Origin: an uncultured Eisenbergiella sp.
GTDB taxonomy: Bacteria; Bacillota; Clostridia; Lachnospirales; Lachnospiraceae
DNA length: 64,000 nt
Direction: 5' to 3'
NCBI GenBank assembly: GCA_910585455.1
Contig: CAJUEL010000010.1
Coordinates: 57,911-121,910 of the forward strand
A program made the translations under genes and the position numbers. Below, one piece after another: positions 52,037 through 60,880 of the stretch (position 1 is its first letter; each line of letters opens with the position of its first letter). The notes beneath the pieces were generated by a model. That model worked only from the letters and a program-made list of their open reading frames with translations. It made no database searches and was not told the origin of the DNA.

Positions 52037-52504
52037 TCACACCGCACTCGCCTGCTGCGCCGCATTCCTTGTGCTGGTGAGGTTTGAGACAAATTCCTCG
52101 ATAAATTTCTCTTCCTGTTTCTGCGCGTCCTTATCGTATTCCGCCTTCTTCTTCTCTTTGAGCCTTTCAAAGGAAGAGGTTTCCACCTTTGCGCGCACCA
52201 TTTCCTGGCGCTTTCTCTCTTCTTCTATTTTCAACTCTTCCAAAATCTTCTTTTCCGCTTCTATCCGCATCCGGATGCTGTTTAAGTATCCGTCATATGT
52301 AATCATGACATTGACCGGGCACCCCTGCTTCTTCCTCGCTTCAAATTCATTACGGCATCCGGCAAATTCCATATTCAGCTGTTCCAGCCTTTGTTCCTGA
52401 TCCTTCACGCGTTTGGCGATCTGGCTGTATTCGTTCTTTAAGTTGTTCTCCACCTGTTCCTTATAATCCAGCACCTTATCCAAGGCAAAAACAAACTTTT
52501 TCAT
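52037..52504 (-). CDS. fliJ: flagellar export protein FliJ
   Basis: 155-residue coiled coil that activates the export ATPase. Begins MKKFVFALDKVLDYKEQ and stays helical to the end (FERLKEKKKAEYDKDAQKQE). Lies next to fliI. Low residue conservation, but position is standard. Confidence 0.92.
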   Translation of the reverse strand: MKKFVFALDKVLDYKEQVENNLKNEYSQIAKRVKDQEQRLEQLNMEFAGCRNEFEARKKQGCPVNVMITYDGYLNSIRMRIEAEKKILEELKIEEERKRQEMVRAKVETSSFERLKEKKKAEYDKDAQKQEEKFIEEFVSNLTSTRNAAQQASAV

Positions 52505-52591
52505 CCGCTTTTCGTTCCTCCTAAATGAGTCTATTCCTTCTCTGACTCAAAAAGACCCTTCCCTGGTTTCTTCTGTAATCATAAGCGCCTT

Positions 52592-53923
52592 TTACTTTTT
52601 CTTACCGGCGTTCTCCCGTTTCCCATTCAGAATCCGTTCCATTTCCGCTATAATTTCCTCATAGGTAAACTTTTCGCCGATCTTCTGCATCAGAAAATCA
52701 TTGACCTGCCCGATCTTGGAAATCGCATAGTCCAGCTTGGAATTCGTTCCAGCCTTGTAAGCGCCGATGGAAACCAGATCCTCGTTCTGCTCGTAGATAC
52801 TTAAGATATTCCGAAGACCGGACGCAAGATCCTGATGTCCCTGATCCACCACGCTCACCATCAGACGGGAGATGCTGGCACTGATGTCAATCGCCGGAAA
52901 ATGTCCCGCGTTTGCGAGCTTTCTGGTCAGGACGATGTGCCCGTCCAGAATACCCCGGACCGTATCCGCAACCGGCTCATTGGTATCATCACCTTCCACC
53001 AGAACCGTATAGATTCCTGTGATGGAGCCTGTCTCAAAGTTTCCGCTTCGCTCCAGAAGCTTGGGGAACTCCGCATAAATGGACGGGGTATACCCACGCG
53101 CGACAGGCGGTTCTCCGGTAGCAAGCCCGATCTCTCTTTGTGCCATGGCAAAACGGGTAAGGGAATCCATCATTAACAGAACGTCCTTGCCCTGGTCTTT
53201 GAAGTATTCAGCTATTGTCGTCGCTACCAACGGACATTTCATACGGAGCATGGCCGGCTGGTCTGAGGTCGCCACCACCAGCACGGTACGCTTCATGCCT
53301 TCCTCACCGAGGTCCTTCTCAATGAATTCCAGCACTTCTCTTCCACGCTCGCCCACAAGGGCAATCACGTTGATGTCCGTTTTGACGTTTTTGGCAATCA
53401 TGCCCATGAGCGTGCTCTTTCCCACACCGCTCCCGGCAAAAATGCCGATACGCTGTCCTTTCCCGATCGAATTCAAGCCATCGATCGCTTTGATTCCGAA
53501 ATCCAGCCGTTCCACAATCCGCGGACGGCTCAGGGGATTCACCTTGGGACTTTCCACATAATAGTACCGGGAGGACTCGATTGGTCCCTTCCCGTCCATC
53601 GGCTCGCCCAGCGCATCTATGACGCGCCCCCGCAGAGCTTCTCCCACGGGTATCTTCAAACGCTTCCTCGTGTTTCTTACAAAACTGCCTGCACCGATGC
53701 CACTCATATCATCATATGCCATCAGCTGCATCCGGTCTTCTTTAAATCCGACCACTTCCGCAGGTACCTGCTTCTTTTGTTCTTCATTATATATCATGAC
53801 AATGTCGCCGATGCTGCCCATACCTCCGGAAGCCTCCATCGACATGCCCACAATATTCTCAATCTTTCCAATATGGCTGACAACATCTGAGCTCATGATG
53901 AGCTGCGGCAAGTCCTTCAGCAT
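52592..53923 (-). CDS. fliI: flagellar export ATPase FliI
   Basis: 443-residue export ATPase. Walker A GIFAGSGVGKSTLMG, Walker B VLLMMDSLTRFAMAQREI, and catalytic VGERGREVLEFI. N-terminal part holds the beta-barrel; the last 60 residues bind FliJ/FlhA. ATG follows AAGGAGG. Confidence 0.97.
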   Translation of the reverse strand: MLKDLPQLIMSSDVVSHIGKIENIVGMSMEASGGMGSIGDIVMIYNEEQKKQVPAEVVGFKEDRMQLMAYDDMSGIGAGSFVRNTRKRLKIPVGEALRGRVIDALGEPMDGKGPIESSRYYYVESPKVNPLSRPRIVERLDFGIKAIDGLNSIGKGQRIGIFAGSGVGKSTLMGMIAKNVKTDINVIALVGERGREVLEFIEKDLGEEGMKRTVLVVATSDQPAMLRMKCPLVATTIAEYFKDQGKDVLLMMDSLTRFAMAQREIGLATGEPPVARGYTPSIYAEFPKLLERSGNFETGSITGIYTVLVEGDDTNEPVADTVRGILDGHIVLTRKLANAGHFPAIDISASISRLMVSVVDQGHQDLASGLRNILSIYEQNEDLVSIGAYKAGTNSKLDYAISKIGQVNDFLMQKIGEKFTYEEIIAEMERILNGKRENAGKKK

Positions 53924-54001
53924 GGATCCACCTCCTTACCATCGCCGAATCAGTCGTGAACAGTAGTTCAGTCTTTCCTATGGTGCATCGTCCGCCACAT
54001 G

Positions 54002-54850
54002 TTACAGACGGGCATTTTCCAGAATACCCCTGATATTTTCCAATTGCGTCCCGGCGCTCACATCAATGATCTCGCTTGGCAGCTCGATGATGCAGGTCCC
54101 CGGTTCTTCATTCATAACAACTATTTTCACATTGTCAGAGAGTTTGGTCAATTCATGCATCAGCTCGGCATCTCCCTGTATATTGATACCGCTTTCATTT
54201 CTGCCGATGTAGATCTTTGCCCATGCCACCTTTTTGAGCTTCTCCGTGCTGACTACGATCATCCGCTTGATGATTTCACTGCTGGATTTCAGGCTGGTGT
54301 GGATGATCTTCTCCGCCACTGCGAGGGAAATGTCCTTTAAATTATCCAGATACTGTTCCAGCACCTTGTCCTTTAAATTTCCCATATCGCGGATTGTTCC
54401 GGTCACCTGCTCCTGCAGATGATCCAGCTCTCTCTGGCATTCCTCACGATGCGCTTCCAGCGCCCGCTGCTCTCCATCCGCGTAGCCCTCATCATAGCCC
54501 TGCTGCTTGCCGGCGGCATAGCCCTCTTCTCTTCCCGTCCTGGTTGCCTCTTCCCGCAGCCTGACGGCTTCCTCCTGCGCCGCATTGAGAATTTCCTCCG
54601 CCTGCGCAATCTTCCTTTTATACTCTTCCTCGTAAGCGGCCTTCCATTTCTCTATCTGTTCCCGTTCTTCCTCCTCGGCATTCCGGGTTGTATCCTCTTC
54701 CTCAGCCGGCCCTTCCTCTGCCTCTTCGCCCGCCGGATCGGTCCCGGTCTCTTCTTCGGGACCCTCCGGCAGAAATTCCACCTCAGGCACATAGGGTCTT
54801 ACAAGACCTGGAACAGCTTCTTCGTCCACTTTCTCAAAGAATAATGTCAT
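54002..54850 (-). CDS. fliH: flagellar assembly protein FliH
   Basis: 282-residue regulator of FliI. An acidic disordered N-terminus (about 1-90), a coiled coil with Gly-rich EEGYAAGKQQGYDEGYADGE, and a C-terminal V-ATPase-E-like domain (ISLAVAEKIIHTSLKSSSEI). ATG at 54850 follows AGGGTGG; a GTG nine bases upstream is possible. Overlaps fliG end. Confidence 0.92.
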   Translation of the reverse strand: MTLFFEKVDEEAVPGLVRPYVPEVEFLPEGPEEETGTDPAGEEAEEGPAEEEDTTRNAEEEEREQIEKWKAAYEEEYKRKIAQAEEILNAAQEEAVRLREEATRTGREEGYAAGKQQGYDEGYADGEQRALEAHREECQRELDHLQEQVTGTIRDMGNLKDKVLEQYLDNLKDISLAVAEKIIHTSLKSSSEIIKRMIVVSTEKLKKVAWAKIYIGRNESGINIQGDAELMHELTKLSDNVKIVVMNEEPGTCIIELPSEIIDVSAGTQLENIRGILENARL

Positions 54851-55856
54851 CCTTACCACCCTTATTCGTGATCAATTCGCCGGCTTCCTCCAGACGTCTG
54901 ATAATATTAACAATGCGCTGCTGCGCTTCTTCCACATCACGCAGCCTTACGTTGGTCGTAACCTCCAGATCGGACCGGATGGTTTCTGCCATACGCGAAG
55001 ACATATTCCGGTAGAACAGAGACGACATATCCGGAGAGGCGTTCTTGAGTGCGTAAACCAGATCCTTGATATCGCAATCGCGCACAAAACGCTGTACGGA
55101 ACGATCGTCCATGCTGAGGATATCCTCGAATACGAACATCTTCTTCCGGATGGTATCCGCAAGTTCCGGATTGCCCTTCGCCATTTCGTCGAAAATCGCC
55201 TTTTCGTTGCTTCTGTCCATGCGGTTCATCACGTCCGCTATGTAATCGATGCCGCCGATCGTTGTAAAATCGGTGGTCAGGATATTATCAAATTTCTTCC
55301 GCAGCTGGGCTTCCACCAGCTTCGTCGCTTCGGGCGATACATTTTCCATTGTGGCAATACACTCCACAACCGGTATTTTCTTATCGTCCGGCAGCTCCGC
55401 AATGACGCCTGCCGCCTGCTCGGGATCAATATAGGAAAGCACCAGCGCGATCGTCTGCGGACGCTCATGCTGCAAAATGGAATACAGGCTCTTGCTGTCC
55501 GCCTTCCTGATAAATTCAAAGGAACGGTTTTTCAGGAATTTGGTCACCTTGCTCAAAAGCTCACTGGCAGTCGCTTCCCCGTATGCTTTCTCCAGGACGG
55601 AGCGGGCATATTCCAGCCCGCCGTCCGTAACAACCTTCTGTGTCAGACAGGTCTTATAGAAATCGTCCAGCGCGTATTCCATCTGCTCTGAATCCATCCG
55701 GTTCATCTTGGCGACTTCCACAGTCAGCCGTTCCACTTCTTCTTCGCCCAGATATTTATAGATCGTTGACGCGTTCTCCGCACCAAGGGCAACCACCACG
55801 GCAGCGGCCTTCTGCTCCGATGTCATCGAAATTGTTTTAGCCTCTTCCGTCGCCAT
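54834..55856 (-). CDS. fliG: motor switch protein FliG
   Basis: 340-residue C-ring protein. Motifs KAAAVVVALGAENASTIYKY, RPQTIALVLSYIDPEQAAGV and EDILSMDDRSVQRFVRDCD. The charged residues of the torque helix in C-domain are present. The ATG at 55856 has GGAGG eight bases upstream; in-frame ATGs at 55862 and 55871 are less likely. Overlaps fliF and fliH. Confidence 0.96.
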   Translation of the reverse strand: MATEEAKTISMTSEQKAAAVVVALGAENASTIYKYLGEEEVERLTVEVAKMNRMDSEQMEYALDDFYKTCLTQKVVTDGGLEYARSVLEKAYGEATASELLSKVTKFLKNRSFEFIRKADSKSLYSILQHERPQTIALVLSYIDPEQAAGVIAELPDDKKIPVVECIATMENVSPEATKLVEAQLRKKFDNILTTDFTTIGGIDYIADVMNRMDRSNEKAIFDEMAKGNPELADTIRKKMFVFEDILSMDDRSVQRFVRDCDIKDLVYALKNASPDMSSLFYRNMSSRMAETIRSDLEVTTNVRLRDVEEAQQRIVNIIRRLEEAGELITNKGGKDDIIL

Positions 55857-57483
55857 TTCCATCGCCTCCATTCAGCCAGTTCTTCAGAAGCTGGGCAGCG
55901 ATCTCAGGATTCTGTTCCGTGAAGTCACGGACGCTGTCTCTGAGCGTCTGCGCCTTTTCATTCTGAATCTTTGTGATCTCAGGGTTCTTCTCAGGCAGAA
56001 CCACTTCCACAGGCACTTCGATTTCAGGCGCTTCCTGCTCGCCCTTCTTTTTCTTCTTCTTTTTCTTCTTCTTTCTTCTGCGGCGCAGAACAAGAAGCAG
56101 AACGATCAGAAGCAGTAATACCAGGAATATGATACCGGCTATCAGCAACAGCCAGGGATCCGCAACCAGCATCGCAATGAGGTTGGAATTCGTAGTCACA
56201 TTATCATTTACAGGCACGGCATTGTAGAAGGGCGCGCTCACCACAGTGATCTTGTTCTCCGCCTGGTCTGCGTAAACGCCAGCCGCATTCGCCACAAGGT
56301 CTCTGACCTCTGTGGGTGTCAGGCTTCCCAGATCCGTGCCGTTGATGCTGACCGCCACGGTCAGATCCCGCACAGCGCCCGCCGGCACCTGCCCCTGTTC
56401 CTTAACCTGATTGATCGCGAAATCCCGGATTTCGCTGGAACTGGAGTAGGAAGTATTGCCGTTATAGCCGCTTCCCGCATATTGTGTAATGTCGGAGTTA
56501 GTTTCCGTGCCGACAACGCCGCCGTCACCGTTGTAACCCTCTCCCATTTCCTCGCTGATTTCTTCCCGCGTCACAAGTCCGCGTTTATCCTCTTCATCGA
56601 TCTTCTCCGGGGTGTAATATGTAAGCGTCTCCCGGATCAGTTCTTCCATATTAATATCGCTCTTTACGGATACGCGCACATTGCCTTCCCCGTAAATGGG
56701 CTCAAGGACATTTTTCACCTTGGCAACGACCTGCGATTCCACCATGCGCGCAATCTCGTCGCTGCTCGCCGTCGTGTCCTTCTGCTCCGCATACATCAGC
56801 GTCATGTCGATGCCGTTGCCGTCCACCACGACCACGTTCTCCATCTCCATGCCTGCAACGCTGAATGCGACCAGACGCTGTATCGCTACCGTCTGCTCCG
56901 CCGTAGGCGATCCGCCGTCCTCCATACGCACTGTCACCTGTGCGGTTGATGCCGTCAGCGTATCCGCATCCTGCAATACGTATTTCTGGGTTTCTCCCAG
57001 AGCGATCGTGACCTTCGCGTCCTTGACGCCTGTGAACAAACCGATCGTACCGCCCAGTCTGTCCTGCAAATCATAAAGCTTGTAAGTGCGCTTGTCGGAA
57101 TCCGTACTCATTCCGCCCGCATTGTCAATAAATGTGCTATATGCAAAGGCATTCTTCGGATAGCCCTGCATGGCAAGCTGTGCCCGGATCGTATCCTCCT
57201 GTTTCTTATCCACCAGGATGTCTCCGTTGTTCTTGTACTGATACGGAACTCCCGAATCCTGCAACAGTTGTACAATCTCTGCCCCTTCCTCCTCTGTCAC
57301 GGAAGGATACAGCACAGAATATTCCTTTCGGTTCAGTATGATTGCGAAAACAACCGAAAAGATAATCAGAGCCAAAAGCCCGACTATACAGAGCTTCTTC
57401 ACCCTGGGGCTGACCTTTTCATTGATCTTTTCGTTTATCTCTTTCGCTTTCTTTTTGATATCGTCCGCTTTTATCCCAGGCAT
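55837..57483 (-). CDS. fliF: MS-ring protein FliF
   Basis: 548-residue ring protein. Two membrane helices (about 30-50 and about 450-470), with YscJ/FliF ring domains between (VQLLQDSGVPYQYKNNGDIL, RVSVKSDINMEELIRETLTY). A basic run KKKKKKKKKK follows the second helix. The last 40 residues bind FliG (VRDFTEQNPEIAAQLLKNWL). Confidence 0.96.
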   Translation of the reverse strand: MPGIKADDIKKKAKEINEKINEKVSPRVKKLCIVGLLALIIFSVVFAIILNRKEYSVLYPSVTEEEGAEIVQLLQDSGVPYQYKNNGDILVDKKQEDTIRAQLAMQGYPKNAFAYSTFIDNAGGMSTDSDKRTYKLYDLQDRLGGTIGLFTGVKDAKVTIALGETQKYVLQDADTLTASTAQVTVRMEDGGSPTAEQTVAIQRLVAFSVAGMEMENVVVVDGNGIDMTLMYAEQKDTTASSDEIARMVESQVVAKVKNVLEPIYGEGNVRVSVKSDINMEELIRETLTYYTPEKIDEEDKRGLVTREEISEEMGEGYNGDGGVVGTETNSDITQYAGSGYNGNTSYSSSSEIRDFAINQVKEQGQVPAGAVRDLTVAVSINGTDLGSLTPTEVRDLVANAAGVYADQAENKITVVSAPFYNAVPVNDNVTTNSNLIAMLVADPWLLLIAGIIFLVLLLLIVLLLVLRRRRKKKKKKKKKKGEQEAPEIEVPVEVVLPEKNPEITKIQNEKAQTLRDSVRDFTEQNPEIAAQLLKNWLNGGDGNGDGRG

Positions 57484-57508
57484 TCTTCAGATCTCCCTAC
57501 TCCGTTCT

Positions 57509-57823
57509 TTAAATGCTCAGGCGCATTAATTCATTATAAGCTTCCAATGCCTTATTGCGCAGATTCACGACCATATCAATCGTCAGCTGTGCATAAGATC
57601 CGGCGATCGTCAGATCGTGTGCGCTCTCCACCTGTCCGGATGCCATAAGGTACTTCTGTTCGTCAAAATTCCGTTCTGCCTCAGCCGCCTCGGAAACCAG
57701 CGAACGAAATACATCCCCAAAGGATTGCACGATCGTGCCTGTCTCCGCCTTATCATTCTCGGTAATACCCGTCCCCTTCTGAAACTGTAACGGGGTAATA
57801 GGCGTGATAAATAAATCTTCCAT
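57509..57823 (-). CDS. fliE: hook-basal body protein FliE
   Basis: 104-residue adapter between MS-ring and rod. Family pattern FGDVFRSLVSEAAEAE, KYLMASGQVESAHDLTIAGS and AQLTIDMVVNLRNKALEAYN. First gene after a sigma-A promoter, starting the main fla/che operon. ATG follows AGGAGG. Confidence 0.95.
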   Translation of the reverse strand: MEDLFITPITPLQFQKGTGITENDKAETGTIVQSFGDVFRSLVSEAAEAERNFDEQKYLMASGQVESAHDLTIAGSYAQLTIDMVVNLRNKALEAYNELMRLSI

Positions 57824-57913
57824 TCTGATTATGCCTCCTGTCTATGTTGTCTTCTCCGGCAATTGAAAACCCTGCTTCCGGATTATATCATTATAAGCAC
57901 CATAAGTAACAAT

Positions 57914-57942
57914 AGTATAAACCTAAAAAAAGAAAAATGCAA
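57914..57942 (-). promoter_or_regulatory. sigma-A-type promoter of the fliE-to-comFB operon
   Basis: Minus strand TTGCAT, 17 bases, TATACT, about 90 bases before fliE. A second, weaker TTGACA at 57986-57991 lies further upstream. This would drive the long operon separately from flgB. Confidence 0.7.
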
Positions 57943-58027
57943 TATTCTGAGGAATATTTGTTAAAAATTTGTCGTATCCTGTTTTTGTCAAATCCGGCGT
58001 TATTTCCCATTTTCACCCCTAGCCTCA

Positions 58028-58063
58028 ATGAAGCGATCCCTCTGCATAGAGAAATCGCTTCAT
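58028..58063. other. hairpin in flgB-fliE gap
   Basis: Perfect 10-bp arms ATGAAGCGAT / ATCGCTTCAT around a 16-base loop, 44 bp after flgB. No T-run. It may end or stabilise the flgB transcript; function unknown. Confidence 0.5.
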
Positions 58064-58106
58064 CCTTGGTCAGTGCAACAGTTCAGGCAAGCCTGCGCTA
58101 TTACGA

Positions 58107-58490
58107 TCAGTTTCCTTTCAGCACGGTGCGGAACCGGGTAATATCCTGAGTCACCGCGTTTAACAGATACTGATACTGGTAGGTCGCCCGGGTCATTTCC
58201 ACCATCTCGTCCGTAGTGTCTACCGTGTTGCCGTCAAGCCGTTCCGTATGGCCCTTGATCTCGTGAATCTGGCTTTTGAGCTGGGTGATCGCCTTTGCAT
58301 AATCGTTCTTGTCATTCACCCCGGCCTTTTCCATCTGCCTGCGCAGCGCGTCTTCAAAAGTCACATACTGGGACTTATAATTCGGCGTTTCCGCATTCGT
58401 CAGATTATTGGAAATCACTTCCTGTCTCTGCCATACAAAATCCAGGACCTTTGACATAAACGGAATCGCATTTCCAAAAAGATTCTCCAT
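58107..58490 (-). CDS. flgB: proximal rod protein FlgB
   Basis: 127-residue rod protein. Motifs VWQRQEVISNNLTNAETPNY and VEMTRATYQYQYLLNAVTQD. The ATG at 58490 follows AGGAGG. It follows the FtsA-like gene by 128 bp and is separated from fliE by 283 bp, where flgC is normally found. Confidence 0.93.
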   Translation of the reverse strand: MENLFGNAIPFMSKVLDFVWQRQEVISNNLTNAETPNYKSQYVTFEDALRRQMEKAGVNDKNDYAKAITQLKSQIHEIKGHTERLDGNTVDTTDEMVEMTRATYQYQYLLNAVTQDITRFRTVLKGN

Positions 58491-58618
58491 AAGCCTCCTC
58501 CTTCCTGTAAAAAAAATGAGTGCCTCTATTCTGATCTGCATCGCAGATAAGAACCATGTTCTATACTGTATGCCGCCATTTCCATAATATGTGGACAAAA
58601 TATCCGGCAGGCGCTGCA

Positions 58619-60853
58619 TCAGGCCTGTGAATGTCTGATATCCTCATAAATGGCGACCCTGTCGTAATCCTTGATTTCCTGCTGGAAGAGCCCCATTTTA
58701 TCATTCACCTTCAAAATCACCGGCGCTGAAATATTTTTTAAGTCCAGACCCGAAAAAACGATCAGATCCATCAGATAGTACGGCTCCCCGTTCGCCTTTG
58801 GCGGCAAAAACATGGGCTGTCCGTTCAATTCCACAAACAGTCCGCCGGCAGGCAGCTGCTCAGGCTGTGGTTCCGGCGCGGGAGGCGCCTGCCTCGTTGC
58901 CGTCCCGACGATTTCCGGCATTTTTCCCCCGGCATCTGCAGGCTCCGGAGCGGGTTCCGCCTTTGCTGCCGCTTCGTCCTGCCGTCCGCCATCCCATTCC
59001 TTTGCCTCCGGTTTTGTTCCCTCTGGCGCTGCAGCGCTGTGATCAGCTTCCTCCGGTTCATCCGCAGCAGTATCATTTCCCACAACGCCGCTTTCCACCG
59101 GCTCCAAAACGGCAGGCTCAGGAACGACCGATTCCAAAGCAGCAGACTCCGGAACGACCGGCTCCAAAGCAACAGGCTCAGGAACGACCGGTTCCAAAGC
59201 AGCAGGCTCCAGATCAGCCGGTTCTGAAGCAGTGCTCTTTAAGGCTACCGGCTCTGCTTCTTCCTCGCCCTCGTACACCAGCACGATCTCGTCACCGTAT
59301 TTCAACGTATAATCCGTAGGGGTCTCTTCGCCGTTCACCTGCCATGCAACAACGTTTTTCTCCTGCTGCAGCTCAAACAGCCGCACGCGGGCAGGCTTAC
59401 CGCTCCTGGCGGGAACAAAGGTGATCTCGTCTCCCGCATGAATCAGATCGGAAAGAGCGGCATCCGCGCCGTTTACGCGCATGACCGCGGGCTGTGCGGG
59501 CTCCCCGTAAAAGGCCCTGCGTTCCCCGTTGACTGTCACGATAATATTGGAACCGGAACGCCCTATCATATCCCGATAACGATATCCGTTCATCATCAAA
59601 ATATCCGACAGCCGCAGCATGCCGTTGCTGAACAGCTTCGCCCGGTTGCCGTTTAATCTGACGGAAAAGCTGTCGCTGACCAGATTCAGGCCAGCGGAAA
59701 CCACGATTCCAAGAGGCGTGGCATACTCCGGATTATCCAGATCGTATTCCTCCGATACCGCATTGATGGCATAATAGCGTCCCGCCACGGATGCCCGCTG
59801 CTCCGGCAGCTTTAAGCATTCCGTAATCTGCTTCGACAGCCCCGTCAGACGGCTTCCGCCGCCTGCCATGAATACGGCGGAGGGCGGTCCCGCATTCACC
59901 TCCAGGATCCGGTCCGCAATCTCCCGGGCGAGCTTCTCTGTCGCATCCTGTAAAAATCCCAGCACATCCTCTGTCCGGCAGACCTGCTCAAAGCCGAGAA
60001 TATCGGTAAAGGTGATCTCATCCTTGTCCCCCAGCTGCATCTTGATCTGTTCCGCCGTATCAAAATCCACCAAAAACGCCTTCATCACCGCTTCTGTGAT
60101 CTCATCTCCCGCAAGCGTCGCCATGGTGTAGCCGACCACCTTGCCGTCCCGGCATACCGCGATATCTGACGTTCCCGCACCGATATCCACCATCACCAGG
60201 TTCAAAAGCCGCAGCTTTTCCGGAATCGCCACATTCATGGCGGCGATCGGCTCCAGCGTCAGCCCCGCAACCTCCATCCCGGCTGTCTGCATGGCGGCAT
60301 ACAGGCTTTCCACGACCTCCCCCGGCAGGAAGGTGGCGACAATATCCGCCCGCACCTTCTTCCCCCTGTGGTCCTGCAGGCTGGAAATCGGATATTCATC
60401 CAGATAGTACTGCGCAACCGTATAGCCTACCAGAAAAAAACGTTTATCCTGTTCCGCCTCGTTGTTGAATATTTTCTGCGCTTCCTCAATGGCTCCCGTT
60501 TCCAGCCGGCTGATCTGTTCATCCTGCAGCAGACTGACCTCGGGAAATTCGATCTCACAGGATGCCCGGCTGGTTCGCAGGGCGCGTCCTGCCGCCGCCA
60601 CATAGACACGGTTTAAGCTGTAGCCGCTCTTCTCTTCCATCGCCGTCCGCACCCGGCGCGCCAAAAGAGCGACCTGCGAAATATCCTCAATCTGACCGTC
60701 TATCATGGCACGTCTGGTATGCTCCGCCCGTTCAATGGCGGTTATTTTCATTTTCCCGTCCTGCAAAAATCCCAGCATTCCGATGATGCTGCGGGTTCCG
60801 ATATCCAGCGCAAACACTGCGTCCTTCGGAAGCGCCATCAGTTCTTTGCCCAT
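58619..60853 (-). CDS. FtsA-like actin-fold ATPase with C-terminal extension
   Basis: 744 residues. The FtsA/actin core (about 1-400) has phosphate-1 DIGTRSIIGMLG, the SHS2-like 1C region (YVAAAGRALRTSRASCEIEF), DIGAGTSDIAVC and ADRILEVNAGPPSAVFMAGGG. About 400-550 is a beta-rich region of unknown type. Next comes a 10-residue repeat tract (residues about 540-590, pattern PVVPEPVALE), then a linker. The last 100 residues form a second ordered domain. It is not beside ftsZ. No amphipathic membrane helix like FtsA's is evident at the C-terminus. Precedes flgB. Confidence 0.85.
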   Translation of the reverse strand: MGKELMALPKDAVFALDIGTRSIIGMLGFLQDGKMKITAIERAEHTRRAMIDGQIEDISQVALLARRVRTAMEEKSGYSLNRVYVAAAGRALRTSRASCEIEFPEVSLLQDEQISRLETGAIEEAQKIFNNEAEQDKRFFLVGYTVAQYYLDEYPISSLQDHRGKKVRADIVATFLPGEVVESLYAAMQTAGMEVAGLTLEPIAAMNVAIPEKLRLLNLVMVDIGAGTSDIAVCRDGKVVGYTMATLAGDEITEAVMKAFLVDFDTAEQIKMQLGDKDEITFTDILGFEQVCRTEDVLGFLQDATEKLAREIADRILEVNAGPPSAVFMAGGGSRLTGLSKQITECLKLPEQRASVAGRYYAINAVSEEYDLDNPEYATPLGIVVSAGLNLVSDSFSVRLNGNRAKLFSNGMLRLSDILMMNGYRYRDMIGRSGSNIIVTVNGERRAFYGEPAQPAVMRVNGADAALSDLIHAGDEITFVPARSGKPARVRLFELQQEKNVVAWQVNGEETPTDYTLKYGDEIVLVYEGEEEAEPVALKSTASEPADLEPAALEPVVPEPVALEPVVPESAALESVVPEPAVLEPVESGVVGNDTAADEPEEADHSAAAPEGTKPEAKEWDGGRQDEAAAKAEPAPEPADAGGKMPEIVGTATRQAPPAPEPQPEQLPAGGLFVELNGQPMFLPPKANGEPYYLMDLIVFSGLDLKNISAPVILKVNDKMGLFQQEIKDYDRVAIYEDIRHSQA
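59115..59234 (-). repeat. four 30-bp tandem repeats in the FtsA-like gene
   Basis: Four 30-base units (59115, 59145, 59175, 59205), the last divergent, encoding a 10-residue Glu/Pro/Val repeat. A partial unit precedes. Copy number may vary between strains. Confidence 0.75.
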
Positions 60854-60880
60854 TCTGCGTCCACCATCCTCAATCCGTGT

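Noticed and set aside
57824..58106. c-di-GMP riboswitch before the main flagellar operon
   Set aside because: Such riboswitches precede flgB in some Clostridia. I found none of the conserved core (CAGGGCAAACC-type) here or in other leaders.
59115..59234. CRISPR-like short repeats
   Set aside because: The 30-base units are contiguous with no spacers and are in frame within a gene.
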